From Clostridia bacterium (GTDB lineage Bacteria > Bacillota > Clostridia > Lachnospirales > Anaerotignaceae), in assembly GCA_009929735.1 (NCBI GenBank), contig RZZU01000002.1, positions 124,001 through 188,000 on the forward strand: a stretch of 64,000 nucleotides of DNA, written 5' to 3'. A program made the translations under genes and the position numbers. The notes under the pieces are model-generated. The model saw nothing but the letters and a program-made list of their open reading frames with translations, searched no databases and was not told the DNA's origin. This document shows, in pieces, positions 1-7,954 of the stretch (within the stretch, counting starts at the first letter, position 1; each line of letters begins with the position of its first letter).

Positions 1-720
1 CTTTTAAATCTTAAGAGAATGGAAGAATTGGCTTGGGTTTTAACTGACCTCAGAAACAGCGGAAAAGATGTTGTTTTGGTTACAAGCGGTGCCATAGGTG
101 TCGGGGCAGTACGCATGGGCATGAAGGAAAGACCGACGGTCATTCGTCAAAAACAGGCGGCAGCGGCAGTTGGACAGGCTATGATTATGCAGATTTATCA
201 TAATTTCTTTGACCGATACAACCAGACGGTTGCACAGGTTTTGCTGACAAAAGAAGAGGTCAGCAGTGAGGAACGTTATCAGAATACGAAGAATACTATG
301 GAAACATTGATGGAACTTGGTGTAATCCCGATTGTCAATGCCAACGACAGTATTTCTACCTATGAAATTGAAATTTCCGATAATGATAGACTTTCTGCCA
401 TTGTGGCGGAAATTATTGGTGCCGATCTTTTGATTTTAATGACAGATATTGACGCATTGTATGACCAAGACCCAAAATCCAATCCAAACGCAAAGCGTAT
501 TTCCTGTGTTGACTGGGTTACGGAGGAGATCAGAAAAATGGCTGGGGATAAAGGCTCTGCCTTTAGTGTAGGCGGAATGCTTACCAAATTGCAGGCAGCT
601 GAAATTTGCCAGAATGCAGGGGTAAAAATGTCAATCGTTTTAGGCGAGAAGCCGACCATTATCCATCAGGTCATTTCTGGTGAGGATGTCGGTACATTTT
701 TTAACAGTAAGAAAGCGTAA
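1..720 (+). CDS. proB: Glutamate 5-kinase (partial, 5' end outside window)
   Basis: The frame is open from base 1, so the true start lies upstream. The enzyme phosphorylates the gamma-carboxyl group of L-glutamate with ATP, the first step of proline synthesis. Visible amino-acid-kinase motifs are VTSGAIGVGAV near the truncated start, IPIVNANDSIS in the middle, and LMTDIDALYDQDP followed by GGMLTKLQAA for nucleotide binding. The protein stops shortly after the kinase fold (VGTFFNSKKA), so it lacks the C-terminal PUA domain of the long E. coli-type enzyme; short forms are common in Firmicutes. Its partner proA lies at 2413-3660, after three unrelated genes, which is looser than the usual adjacent proBA pair. 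Confidence 0.95.
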   Translation, partial: LLNLKRMEELAWVLTDLRNSGKDVVLVTSGAIGVGAVRMGMKERPTVIRQKQAAAAVGQAMIMQIYHNFFDRYNQTVAQVLLTKEEVSSEERYQNTKNTMETLMELGVIPIVNANDSISTYEIEISDNDRLSAIVAEIIGADLLILMTDIDALYDQDPKSNPNAKRISCVDWVTEEIRKMAGDKGSAFSVGGMLTKLQAAEICQNAGVKMSIVLGEKPTIIHQVISGEDVGTFFNSKKA

Positions 721-742
721 ATGAATATAAGGAGCGATGAAT

Positions 743-1225
743 ATGAGTTATTGTCCAAAGTGCGGAAGACAAATTTTAGATGAAAGCTTGGGCTGCCCAA
801 TTTGTAATGTGAAAGAAAACACTTCAACGCCCAAAGCGGATGCCGCAAAGGAAGCGGAAGTAATCAAAGAATTTACCGTGGAAGACCAAAACGGCACTTC
901 TCAGAGATTTCAAGCCGAAAGTGAGGCAACAAGCAGGGACGATTATCAAGCTTCTGCGCCAAAGCCGGTTCCCGAACAGACTGTACCTACCATATTAAAA
1001 GTCATTATTATTATTGCAATTGTTGTTGCAGGCGGTGTTGGTCAGGTTGCAGGCATTATCGCAGGTGTTGTTTTACTGAAAAGCCCAATTGAGGATTACC
1101 GCAGGTTTGGTAAAACCTTGCTTACCATTAGCTGTATTATGCTGGGTGTATGGTTTTTGTGCTGTGTGATCGGCAGTGTATTTGGCATTGTTGGCAATGC
1201 GATGTATTATTATACCCCATTTTAA
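743..1225 (+). CDS. Zinc-ribbon membrane protein of unknown function
   Basis: The protein opens with a zinc-ribbon motif, CPKCGR then CPICN, close to the N-terminus. A polar linker of roughly 60 residues follows, then a hydrophobic region with two likely membrane segments (around VIIIIAIVVAGGVGQVAGIIAGVVLL and TISCIMLGVWFLCCVIGSVFGIVG in outline). This architecture recurs in small Firmicute membrane proteins without known function. The start at 743 is preferred to the ATG at 737 because the AAGGAG box at 729-734 is 8 nt from 743 and only 2 nt from 737. It is tightly packed between proB and the DUF2085 gene, so probably co-transcribed. No specific function is claimed. Confidence 0.7.
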   Translation: MSYCPKCGRQILDESLGCPICNVKENTSTPKADAAKEAEVIKEFTVEDQNGTSQRFQAESEATSRDDYQASAPKPVPEQTVPTILKVIIIIAIVVAGGVGQVAGIIAGVVLLKSPIEDYRRFGKTLLTISCIMLGVWFLCCVIGSVFGIVGNAMYYYTPF

Positions 1226-1230
1226 AAACG

Positions 1231-1851
1231 ATGGAGATATTTGATTTTATTGGCTCTGCTGTCTGTCACCAGATGGCAGAGCGTAGTTTTATCCTTGATG
1301 GAAAACAATTGCCTGTTTGTGCTCGTTGCACGGGAATATATTCCGGAATATTCTTTTCTATGATATTTTTCTTGATTTTTGGAAGGCTGAAAGGGAATAA
1401 ACCCTATTCCAAATGGGGGATGCTACTTGGTGCCCTTTCCTTCATTCCCATTTCCGTTGATGGATTTTTCAGCTATTTGGGTTTTTGGGAAAGCACGCAA
1501 TTGCTGCGTGTGGTTACAGGTGCTTTGGCAGGTGCATCCTTGACAGGATTTTTGCTTTTGAGCGCAAATTTTGATGTGCTTGGAGAGAATACCAGACCCA
1601 TTTTTCAATCCATAAAAGAACAGGCTTGCATCATAGGCATAACACTTTTTTTGGGAATTTTGCTCTGGATGAATATTGGGATTTATTTGCTTGCTTCAAG
1701 TGTGATTATATTGGGCATTGTTTGCTTTTGGGCTGATTTTATATACTTAATGTTAAAGAATTTGGCGGGGAGCAGAAAGCTTCCCTTTTGGTTGTTGTCA
1801 TTTTGCGGAAGTTTTATTATTATCATTACAATAGGGGTGCTGCGGCAATGA
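1231..1851 (+). CDS. DUF2085 family membrane protein
   Basis: I recognise the DUF2085 signature: CHQMAERS near the N-terminus followed by LPVCARCTGIYSG, a Cys/His pattern that could bind metal. Five or so hydrophobic segments follow, so this is an integral membrane protein. The function of the family is unknown. The frame is open upstream to 1150, but that would overlap the previous gene by 76 bases; the ATG at 1231 lies 5 bases after that gene's stop and directly precedes the conserved part, so I use it. No clear ribosome binding site is seen, which suggests translational coupling. The stop overlaps the next start in an ATGA. Confidence 0.75.
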   Translation: MEIFDFIGSAVCHQMAERSFILDGKQLPVCARCTGIYSGIFFSMIFFLIFGRLKGNKPYSKWGMLLGALSFIPISVDGFFSYLGFWESTQLLRVVTGALAGASLTGFLLLSANFDVLGENTRPIFQSIKEQACIIGITLFLGILLWMNIGIYLLASSVIILGIVCFWADFIYLMLKNLAGSRKLPFWLLSFCGSFIIIITIGVLRQ

Positions 1852-2429
1852 AAAATACATTACGGCAAGAAATACTGCAAAAAAGAAAAGCAATGTCTGA
1901 AGGTGACCGCCAAAGGGAAAGCCAAAAAATCATTACCATCCTTTGCGGCAGTAAAAGGTACCAAAAAGCCGATACGATTTTTACCTTTGTCAGCATGAAC
2001 GAGGAGATGAATACCTATCCCTTGATAGAACAGGCATGGCAGGATGGAAAAAAAGTGGCTGTTCCGATTGCAAAAATAAGAGGAAGAATGTATTTTGTAG
2101 AAATCGCATCTTTCTCGGAGCTGAAAAAAAGTCGCTTTGGTGTCTTGGAGCCGCAAAAAGGGGAAGTAGCAGAAGTTATCCCAAGCAAAACGGACTTTTT
2201 CCTTGTTCCAGGAAGTGTTTTTGATCAAAAAGGGAATCGGTATGGCTATGGCGGCGGATATTATGATAGATATTTTGAGCGGTATCCCGATATTTATAAA
2301 ATTGGTGCAGCATTTTCTTTTCAGGTTATGGCGTTTATATTACAGGTGGAAGCAAATGATATTCCTGTCGATTGTATTGTTACGGAAAAAGGCTTGTTAG
2401 GGGGTTCTGATTATGAGTATTTTGACTGA
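1848..2429 (+). CDS. 5-formyltetrahydrofolate cyclo-ligase
   Basis: The enzyme converts 5-formyl-THF to 5,10-methenyl-THF with ATP, recycling a stored folate in the cytoplasm. The 193-residue length fits the family. Diagnostic features are the basic N-terminus (LRQEILQKRKAM), FVSMNEEMNTYPLI, and the nucleotide-binding motif RYGYGGGYYDRY. Start 1848 overlaps the stop of the DUF2085 gene (ATGA); the open frame reaches 1788 but would add only hydrophobic shadow sequence from the upstream gene. The gene's end overlaps the proA start by 17 bases, indicating a polycistronic unit from proB to proA. Confidence 0.92.
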   Translation: MKNTLRQEILQKRKAMSEGDRQRESQKIITILCGSKRYQKADTIFTFVSMNEEMNTYPLIEQAWQDGKKVAVPIAKIRGRMYFVEIASFSELKKSRFGVLEPQKGEVAEVIPSKTDFFLVPGSVFDQKGNRYGYGGGYYDRYFERYPDIYKIGAAFSFQVMAFILQVEANDIPVDCIVTEKGLLGGSDYEYFD

Positions 2430-3660
2430 AATGGGGCAGAAAGCAAAAGAAGCTTCGTTTGTATTAGCGGTTTTGCCTACACCCAAAAAAAATGAGGTGC
2501 TTTGTTGTGCGGCGGAGGCACTTTTGGCGGCGGAGAAAGATATTCTTGCGGCGAACAAGGCGGATGTTGAAGCGGCTGTGGCATCAGGAATTAAGGGGGC
2601 ATTTATTGACCGCCTAACCTTGACACAGGCAAGGCTGCAGGAAATGGCGGAGGGACTTCGTCAGGTAGCGGCTTTGGATGACCCTGTGGGTGAAGTGCTT
2701 TCCATGAAAACCATGGACAATGGATTAATGATTGGGCAAAAGCGTGTGCCTATGGGTGTAATCGGAATTATTTTTGAAGCAAGACCTAACGTTACCGCTG
2801 ATGCCTTCGGCTTATGCTTAAAGGCAGGCAGTGCGGTTATACTAAGAGGGGGCAAAGAGGCGTTTCGTACAAATCAAGCCGTTGTTTTGGTATTTCGTCA
2901 GGCACTGGAAAAAATGGGCTTGCCCGAGGATATTGTTCAGGTGGTGCCTGATACCTCCAGAGAAACCGCAAATGAAATGATGCGGCTGAACGGTTACCTT
3001 GATGTTTTGATTCCTCGTGGCGGAGCGGGATTGATTCAGAGTGTTGTGCAAAACAGCACTGTGCCTGTGATAGAAACGGGAGTCGGCAACTGCCATATTT
3101 TTGTGGATGAAACTGCCGATTTAGATAAGGCTGTGGCAATTGTGATGAATGCCAAAACCCAGCGTCCTGGTGTTTGCAATGCCTGCGAGAGCTTGTTAGT
3201 GCATGGAAAAATTGCGGAGGTATTTCTTCCTATGGTGGGAACAGCTTTGCAAAGCAAGGAAGTGGAAATTCGAGGGGATGAAGCTACCTGCGGCTTGATT
3301 TCAGGCTCTATTCCTGCAACAGAGGAGGATTGGGCAACTGAGTTTACGGACTATATCATTTCTACCCGTGTGGTACAAAATTTGGATGAAGCAATCAACC
3401 ATATTCGCAAATATTCAACGGGGCATTCGGAAGCAATTCTCACAGAAAATTATACCAACGCACAACGGTTTTTAAATGAGGTGGATGCGGCGGCGGTATA
3501 TGTTAACGCATCAACCCGTTTTACTGATGGTGGTCAGTTTGGTTTTGGCGCAGAAATCGGTATCAGTACGCAAAAGCTTCATGCAAGGGGGCCGATGGGA
3601 CTGAAAGAGCTGACAACAACGAAGTACATTATTTATGGAAACGGGCAAATCAGACAATGA
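2413..3660 (+). CDS. proA: Glutamate-5-semialdehyde dehydrogenase (gamma-glutamyl phosphate reductase)
   Basis: This NADPH-dependent enzyme reduces gamma-glutamyl phosphate, the product of ProB, to glutamate-5-semialdehyde, which cyclises on the way to proline. The 415-residue length is normal. Seen motifs include GVIGIIFEARPNVT, the loop VLIPRGGAGLI, the catalytic cysteine in RPGVCNACESLL (about residue 255) and the conserved tail FTDGGQFGFGAEIGIST. The start at 2413 lies inside the end of the preceding gene. Separation from proB by three unrelated genes is unusual but both remain in one transcription unit on the same strand. Confidence 0.97.
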   Translation: MSILTEMGQKAKEASFVLAVLPTPKKNEVLCCAAEALLAAEKDILAANKADVEAAVASGIKGAFIDRLTLTQARLQEMAEGLRQVAALDDPVGEVLSMKTMDNGLMIGQKRVPMGVIGIIFEARPNVTADAFGLCLKAGSAVILRGGKEAFRTNQAVVLVFRQALEKMGLPEDIVQVVPDTSRETANEMMRLNGYLDVLIPRGGAGLIQSVVQNSTVPVIETGVGNCHIFVDETADLDKAVAIVMNAKTQRPGVCNACESLLVHGKIAEVFLPMVGTALQSKEVEIRGDEATCGLISGSIPATEEDWATEFTDYIISTRVVQNLDEAINHIRKYSTGHSEAILTENYTNAQRFLNEVDAAAVYVNASTRFTDGGQFGFGAEIGISTQKLHARGPMGLKELTTTKYIIYGNGQIRQ

Positions 3661-3675
3661 CGGGAGGACTTCCTG

Positions 3676-4620
3676 GTGGAAACGAAAAGAAAAACAAAGT
3701 ATTTGGATGATTGGATTCATGTACCCCTTTGTAATTGCGGTGATAAATTATATCATTATACGACAGCAGAAGGGGTTCAGGGGATTGTTGCCAACAAGCA
3801 ATTTATTGCAACAAAAAGTGATTTTTTAAACGATAAGTTGGAATTTTTGTATTCATTAGATGTTTTGAAAAAATTAATTGACACCTATATTGTAGATGAA
3901 GTATTGGGGCGGCGATTATATCGAATGATTAAAGCGGAGATGGACAAACTTGCCATTATCACGCCCTCTTGTCAGACGGTTTGTTTATCGGAAAAAGAGC
4001 ACATGAGCTTTTATGTGGTTTCCTTTTCCAAACAGGAAAACAGCGCATTGCTTTGGGCTGAGTTTACTGATTTTAAGGGATACTGCCTTGGGCTTGATTA
4101 TGAGAAGCTGGTAAAAGGCTTTTCTGGCAGATCTTTTTTGCATGGTACGGTTATTTATGATGAAAAAGCACAGATTTCGTGCTTATTGGAGGCATTGCTA
4201 TCTTGCATTCGCAGAGCAGTGAATGAAGGAAATGGGGATTTAGAAGCTGTTTTTGAAGAGGCTAGTGAAATACAGGAGGAATCCTTATTGGAAATTGGCA
4301 GGGACATGGCTATGGTTTGTTCCGTTTATGCTATGTTTTTTAAGAGTGAATTTTTTAAAGGAGAAGAGGAATACCGCTTTGTTTTTTCGCCTTTGGCGGA
4401 GGAACGGGGCGGACAGCCAAGATTCAGAATTTTAGAGCAGCTTTTTTTACCCTATATTATGGTGGAATTTGATGGTACGGATACGCCGATACCATTGGAA
4501 TCCGTTATGGTGGGTGCGAAAAACAACAGTGATATTGCAGTACGGGGTGTGCGGTCTTTTTTGATGGGGCAAGGCTTGGATATTCCTGTTTCCCTTTCGG
4601 ATATCCCGCTGAGATATTAA
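3676..4620 (+). CDS. DUF2971 domain protein
   Basis: The N-terminal half carries the DUF2971 pattern: LYHYTTAEGVQGIVANKQF, then DFLNDKLEF, and further on CLSEKEHMSFYVVSFS and LLWAEFTDFKGYCLGLDY. The family is widespread, often near mobile or accessory genes, and has no assigned biochemical activity; the opening segment vaguely recalls ADP-ribosyltransferase-like folds, which is only an impression. A GTG start at 3676 is used; the GGGAGG at 3662-3667 is 8 nt upstream. It follows proA closely (15 bases) and could be at the end of that operon. At 314 residues it is slightly long for the family. Confidence 0.7.
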   Translation: METKRKTKYLDDWIHVPLCNCGDKLYHYTTAEGVQGIVANKQFIATKSDFLNDKLEFLYSLDVLKKLIDTYIVDEVLGRRLYRMIKAEMDKLAIITPSCQTVCLSEKEHMSFYVVSFSKQENSALLWAEFTDFKGYCLGLDYEKLVKGFSGRSFLHGTVIYDEKAQISCLLEALLSCIRRAVNEGNGDLEAVFEEASEIQEESLLEIGRDMAMVCSVYAMFFKSEFFKGEEEYRFVFSPLAEERGGQPRFRILEQLFLPYIMVEFDGTDTPIPLESVMVGAKNNSDIAVRGVRSFLMGQGLDIPVSLSDIPLRY

Positions 4621-4644
4621 AAAAGGCAGAAGGGGGAAGAAACG

Positions 4645-5562
4645 ATGAAAATTGCGATATTGGGACTGGGTGCCGTTGGGGCTACCGTTGCAGGAGGACT
4701 AAGAAAATTCGAAAAGGATTTGATTTTTATTGCCCGTGGGGAAACAAAAAGGGCTTTGATGGAAAATGGACTGTATCTGGAGTCGGAATTATTGGGAAAT
4801 GGGACGATAAGGCCAGGCTTGGTTTCAGACGATCCCAAGGAAATCGGCGTTGTGGATGTATTGATTCTTTGCAGCAAAAGCTATGGCTTGCAGAGTGCCT
4901 GCAAAAAATATGCAGATATTGTTGGAGAGGACACGCTGATTGTTCCTTTGCAAAACGGAATTACAGCTTCAAAATCAGTTTCTCAATGGCTAGATGGAAA
5001 AGGAATCGTGAGCGACAGCTATATTTATTGCTTCTCGAATATTACCGAAACGGGGCGGGTGTCTAACAAAGGGCAGCTTTTGCGCATCGGCATAGGCTTT
5101 GCCGATCAAAAAGAAAACGAAACGGGAAAAAAGCTTGTCGCAATGCTAAACGAAGGTGGATTACCTTCGACCTATGGGCAGGATATTATGAAGGCTCTTT
5201 GGGAGAAGTATGCCATGATGTGCGGCAACAGCTGTGCCTTAATTTATTTTGATTGCGAAGCGGGAAACATTCAAGAGGACAGTAACAAGATTGAATTCCT
5301 GCATGGAATATATGAAGATATTCTCCGTTTGGCAAAGGCAGAGGGGGTTGTAGGAATGGACGATATGCCCCAGAGATATTTAAAGCAATTTTTGAATTTT
5401 CCGCCCCAAACGATTACCTCTTTATACAGAGATATGCGTGACGGAAAAGAAGAGACAGAGTTTGAATGGGTAGTGGGCGGTGGCTATCGGCTGGCAAACG
5501 AACTGGGCGTTTCGGTACCTTTTATGCAGAAGGTATATGAAGCGCAAAACGGAAAACAATAG
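4645..5562 (+). CDS. Ketopantoate reductase family protein (ApbA/PanE)
   Basis: An NADP-binding Rossmann motif GLGAVGATVAGGL opens the protein (residues about 6-18), followed by LILCSKSYGLQSA and LQNGITA, both typical of the PanE family, and a C-terminal helical domain with WEKYAMMCGNSCAL. True ketopantoate reductase makes pantoate for coenzyme A. Several paralogues in this family act on other 2-keto acids, and no panB or panC is nearby, so I call the family rather than the activity. A GGGGGAAG ribosome binding site precedes the ATG. A bidirectional terminator follows at 5675-5724. Confidence 0.8.
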   Translation: MKIAILGLGAVGATVAGGLRKFEKDLIFIARGETKRALMENGLYLESELLGNGTIRPGLVSDDPKEIGVVDVLILCSKSYGLQSACKKYADIVGEDTLIVPLQNGITASKSVSQWLDGKGIVSDSYIYCFSNITETGRVSNKGQLLRIGIGFADQKENETGKKLVAMLNEGGLPSTYGQDIMKALWEKYAMMCGNSCALIYFDCEAGNIQEDSNKIEFLHGIYEDILRLAKAEGVVGMDDMPQRYLKQFLNFPPQTITSLYRDMRDGKEETEFEWVVGGGYRLANELGVSVPFMQKVYEAQNGKQ

Positions 5563-5674
5563 AAAATGTGTTTCTGCTTTGGAAAAAATCCGTCTGATTG
5601 GAAGAAAAGAATTGTGCAAATCAGGCGATTACTATATTGAAAAAGCGAGAGCAAAGCAAAAGTGAAAAGGTGCC

Positions 5675-5724
5675 AAAAAAGGGGAAGCCGCAAAGTAATT
5701 TATTTCTGCGACTTCCCTTTTTTC
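5675..5724. terminator. Bidirectional rho-independent terminator
   Basis: A stem pairs AAAAAAGGGGAAGCCGCA with TGCGACTTCCCTTTTTT (one bulge). The A-run on the left and the T-run on the right let it serve both the + strand gene ending at 5562 and the minus-strand pair ending at 5750. Confidence 0.75.
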
Positions 5725-5749
5725 AAAGAATGAAGGAAAATAGGAATGC

Positions 5750-6181
5750 TTAGTACTTTTTTTCAACCAGCCTGCGGATTAAGAGAATTAGGATTAAGTC
5801 AACGCAAAGAAGGGTTTGCATTGTATAGAAAACAGTTGTGGAGAAAAAACCTGAGATTAGCATAGAAATATAAAGAATACCAATGGAAACATAGGTGAAG
5901 ATGGTGTAGCTGACCCGAATGATAAGAACATTTCGCTCATCTGTTTCTAATAGCCGCATTTTGTTCATTTTTTCGGGGTTCTTTTTTAACTTTTTGTTGC
6001 GCACAAACAATGCCAATGATGCAACAAACAGGCCAACTAGAGAGCCTGAGTACATGGGTTGAAGATAGGCAAAATTTTTGTTTCCGAAAACAATTCCAAA
6101 AAGAATGGCGGACACAATCATGCACCCAATATTTACATAAAGACGCAGATTTAAGCGGTTTTCGTAGCTTATCGTTTTCAT
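5750..6181 (-). CDS. Four-TM membrane protein paired with an Xre regulator
   Basis: A 143-residue protein with four hydrophobic segments: two near the N-terminus, separated by a short turn, then a basic cytoplasmic loop ([20 protein letters not shown], shown here as its core) with the motif ETDERN, and two near the C-terminus. Small membrane proteins with an internal TDER loop are commonly found behind 65-70 residue HTH regulators in Firmicutes; the pair is thought to respond to the cell envelope or to growth state but no function is established. Its start overlaps the stop of the regulator by 4 bases (ATGA on the minus strand), so the two are translationally coupled and share the promoter at 6420-6448. 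Confidence 0.7.
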   Translation of the reverse strand: MKTISYENRLNLRLYVNIGCMIVSAILFGIVFGNKNFAYLQPMYSGSLVGLFVASLALFVRNKKLKKNPEKMNKMRLLETDERNVLIIRVSYTIFTYVSIGILYISMLISGFFSTTVFYTMQTLLCVDLILILLIRRLVEKKY

Positions 6182-6384
6182 AGAGTTTCCTCCTCGTCAA
6201 ATAAAAAAATATCTTCAATGGTTAAATGAAAAAAACAGGCAATTTTATGGGCAAGCACCAGAGAAGCCGTATATTTTCCAACTTCAAGGGATGTTATGGT
6301 TTGTCGGGTTACCCCCACTGCTTTTGCCAATTCTTCTTGGGACAGCTTTTGCTGACGCCGCAGTTCGACAATTCGTGTTTTCAT
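6178..6384 (-). CDS. Xre-family helix-turn-helix regulator (short)
   Basis: A 68-residue protein that is almost only an HTH domain: [19 protein letters not shown], then [16 protein letters not shown], ending in the typical tail [12 protein letters not shown]. This is the compact YozG/YvaO-like type. The start at 6384 has an AAGGA box 5 bases upstream (minus strand). It is co-transcribed with the membrane protein at 5750-6181 and very probably represses its own promoter through the repeated AAGTATA sites described at 6401-6456. Confidence 0.88.
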   Translation of the reverse strand: MKTRIVELRRQQKLSQEELAKAVGVTRQTITSLEVGKYTASLVLAHKIACFFHLTIEDIFLFDEEETL

Positions 6385-6400
6385 AGAGTCCTTCCTTTCT

Positions 6401-6456
6401 GCAAAGCAAGCTTTGCTTAAGTATAGTTCGCTTTGCAGTATTTGTCAAGTATACTT
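6401..6456 (-). promoter_or_regulatory. Promoter and candidate autoregulatory operators of the Xre gene
   Basis: On the minus strand TTGACA (6443-6448) and TATACT (6420-6425) are exactly 17 bases apart, a near-consensus vegetative promoter. A perfect 10-bp palindrome AAGTATACTT (6447-6456) touches the -35 box, and a one-mismatch copy AAGTATAGTT (6419-6428) covers the -10, 28 bases away. A further inverted repeat GCAAAG-CAAG-CTTTGC lies at 6401-6416 between the -10 and the start codon. This layout suggests repression by the adjacent HTH protein; the operator assignment is inference. Confidence 0.65.
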
Positions 6457-6489
6457 TGCAAAATGAAACAAATTGCAAAAAAGGAAAAA

Positions 6490-6540
6490 TTGACTGCGAT
6501 TTGAATTTCTGTTATCATGATTAAGTTGAGAAGGTATAAT
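6490..6540 (+). promoter_or_regulatory. Two candidate promoters upstream of the site-2 protease homologue and scpAB
   Basis: TTGACT (6490-6495) and TATCAT (6513-6518) are 17 bases apart; TTATCA (6512-6517) and TATAAT (6535-6540) are also 17 bases apart. Either would serve the gene starting at 6563 and the genes behind it. Confidence 0.5.
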
Positions 6541-6562
6541 CTTCGGAAAGGAATAGAATGGA

Positions 6563-7174
6563 ATGAATTATTTTTTGATATTTATAATGAGTATACCAGG
6601 AATTATTTTTGCAACCACCATACATGAATTTACAAGAGCTGCGGTTTCTACAGCTTTAGGGGATGTTTTACCAAAAAACAAGGGGCGCTTAACCTTGAAC
6701 CCAATCAAGCACTTTGAACCGATCGGCTTTTTGCTGTTATTTTACAGTGGTGGCTTTGGCTGGGGCAAGCCTGTTGAAACCAGCGCACTATACTACAAAA
6801 ACAGAAAAAGAGATACCCTTTTGGTTGCGATCATACCTTCATTGGTAAATTTGTTTTTTGGTATAGCATTTTTTATTTTGTATATGAAAGCAGACATGAT
6901 TGAAAACATTTATTTATCTATGCTTTTCAACTATTTATGCACCTATAATCTTGGGTTGGCGGTATACAATCTTTTGCCGGTTTCCCCTATGGATTGTGTA
7001 AAGGCACTTTCTGTGTCACTGCCTGCCAATAAATATTTTCAATATTTGCAGTATGAAAAGATGGTACAGATGATTTTCTTGTTTCTGCTCTTTTTTGGTG
7101 CCTTTAATGGATTCTTTGGCGGTATTATCCAGTTGATACTTAATTTAATGAGTAAGATTTTCTTCAATATATAA
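6563..7174 (+). CDS. Site-2 protease (M50) homologue with degenerate zinc site
   Basis: A polytopic membrane protein of 203 residues aligned by eye to the short M50 proteases that usually sit before scpA in Clostridia. Recognisable pieces are TIHEFTRAAVSTALGD, KGRLTLNPIKHFEPIG, the segment GWGKPVETSALYYKNRKRD and YNLLPVSPMDC. In active enzymes the first motif is HExxH; here the second histidine is arginine (HEFTR), and the usual AxAGPxxN segment reads AIIPSLVN. The first His-Glu and the distal aspartate (MDC, normally LDG) remain. Loss of one zinc ligand suggests a pseudoprotease or a binding-only role. The AAAGGAA box lies 9 bases before 6563. It is 18 bases from scpA and probably co-transcribed. 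Confidence 0.8.
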   Translation: MNYFLIFIMSIPGIIFATTIHEFTRAAVSTALGDVLPKNKGRLTLNPIKHFEPIGFLLLFYSGGFGWGKPVETSALYYKNRKRDTLLVAIIPSLVNLFFGIAFFILYMKADMIENIYLSMLFNYLCTYNLGLAVYNLLPVSPMDCVKALSVSLPANKYFQYLQYEKMVQMIFLFLLFFGAFNGFFGGIIQLILNLMSKIFFNI

Positions 7175-7192
7175 GGCAGAGGGTGTTTTTCA

Positions 7193-7954
7193 TTGGAAAA
7201 AATTACAATCCGTTTAGATGCTTTTGAGGGGCCTTTAGATCTTTTGTATCACCTGATTGAGAAACATGAAATTGATATTTATGATATTCCTATTGCACGA
7301 TTGACGGATCAATATCTGGAATATTTGGATGCAGCAGAAGATAGGGATATGGACAGCATGAGCGAGTTTTTGGTTATGGCGGCAACGCTTTTGGAAATTA
7401 AAAGCAAGATGCTTTTGCCTAAACTAAAGAATGCGCAAGAGGAAGGTCCTGACCCAAGAGAAGAATTGGTACTGAGGCTTTTGGAATATAGAAAAATAAA
7501 GGATGTTACCGATACTTGGCGGCAATGTGAGGAAGAGGCTTCTTTGGTATTTTTTAAAGAGGCAGATCAAGCTGTGAAACAGCTGAAAGGGAAGGAACCC
7601 GAAGGGTTGGAAGATTTTCTGCAAGGGCTTACCATGCAGGATCTATATTTGACTTTTCAGCAAGTAATGGACAGAAAAGAAACAAAGGTGGATTCTGTTC
7701 GCAGTTCCTTTAAAGCGGTTTCGAGAGATTTATTTACAGTACATGAAAAAATGGATTATATTCGGGATATGCTGATTTTGCAGCCTAGGCCTACCTTTTT
7801 CTCTATTTTTCGAAAAAATGCCGGCAAAATGGAAAAGGTTGTAACGTTTTTGGCATTATTAGAACTGATTAAGCGAAAAGAGGTTCATATTTCCCAGAAT
7901 CTTGTTTTTGGAGAAATTACCATATCAAAATATGATGGAAGGGATCGTGCATGA
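7193..7954 (+). CDS. scpA: Segregation and condensation protein A
   Basis: ScpA is the kleisin subunit that bridges the SMC heads and binds ScpB, needed for chromosome condensation and segregation. The start is a TTG at 7193 that gives the family N-terminus EKITIRLDAFEGPLDLLYHL. Other family features are DIYDIPIARLTDQYLEYL, MAATLLEIKSKMLLP and the C-terminal winged-helix segment VVTFLALLELIKRKEV. Length 253 residues is normal. The stop overlaps the scpB start by 4 bases (ATGA), so the two are made together; smc is not in this window. Confidence 0.95.
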   Translation: MEKITIRLDAFEGPLDLLYHLIEKHEIDIYDIPIARLTDQYLEYLDAAEDRDMDSMSEFLVMAATLLEIKSKMLLPKLKNAQEEGPDPREELVLRLLEYRKIKDVTDTWRQCEEEASLVFFKEADQAVKQLKGKEPEGLEDFLQGLTMQDLYLTFQQVMDRKETKVDSVRSSFKAVSRDLFTVHEKMDYIRDMLILQPRPTFFSIFRKNAGKMEKVVTFLALLELIKRKEVHISQNLVFGEITISKYDGRDRA

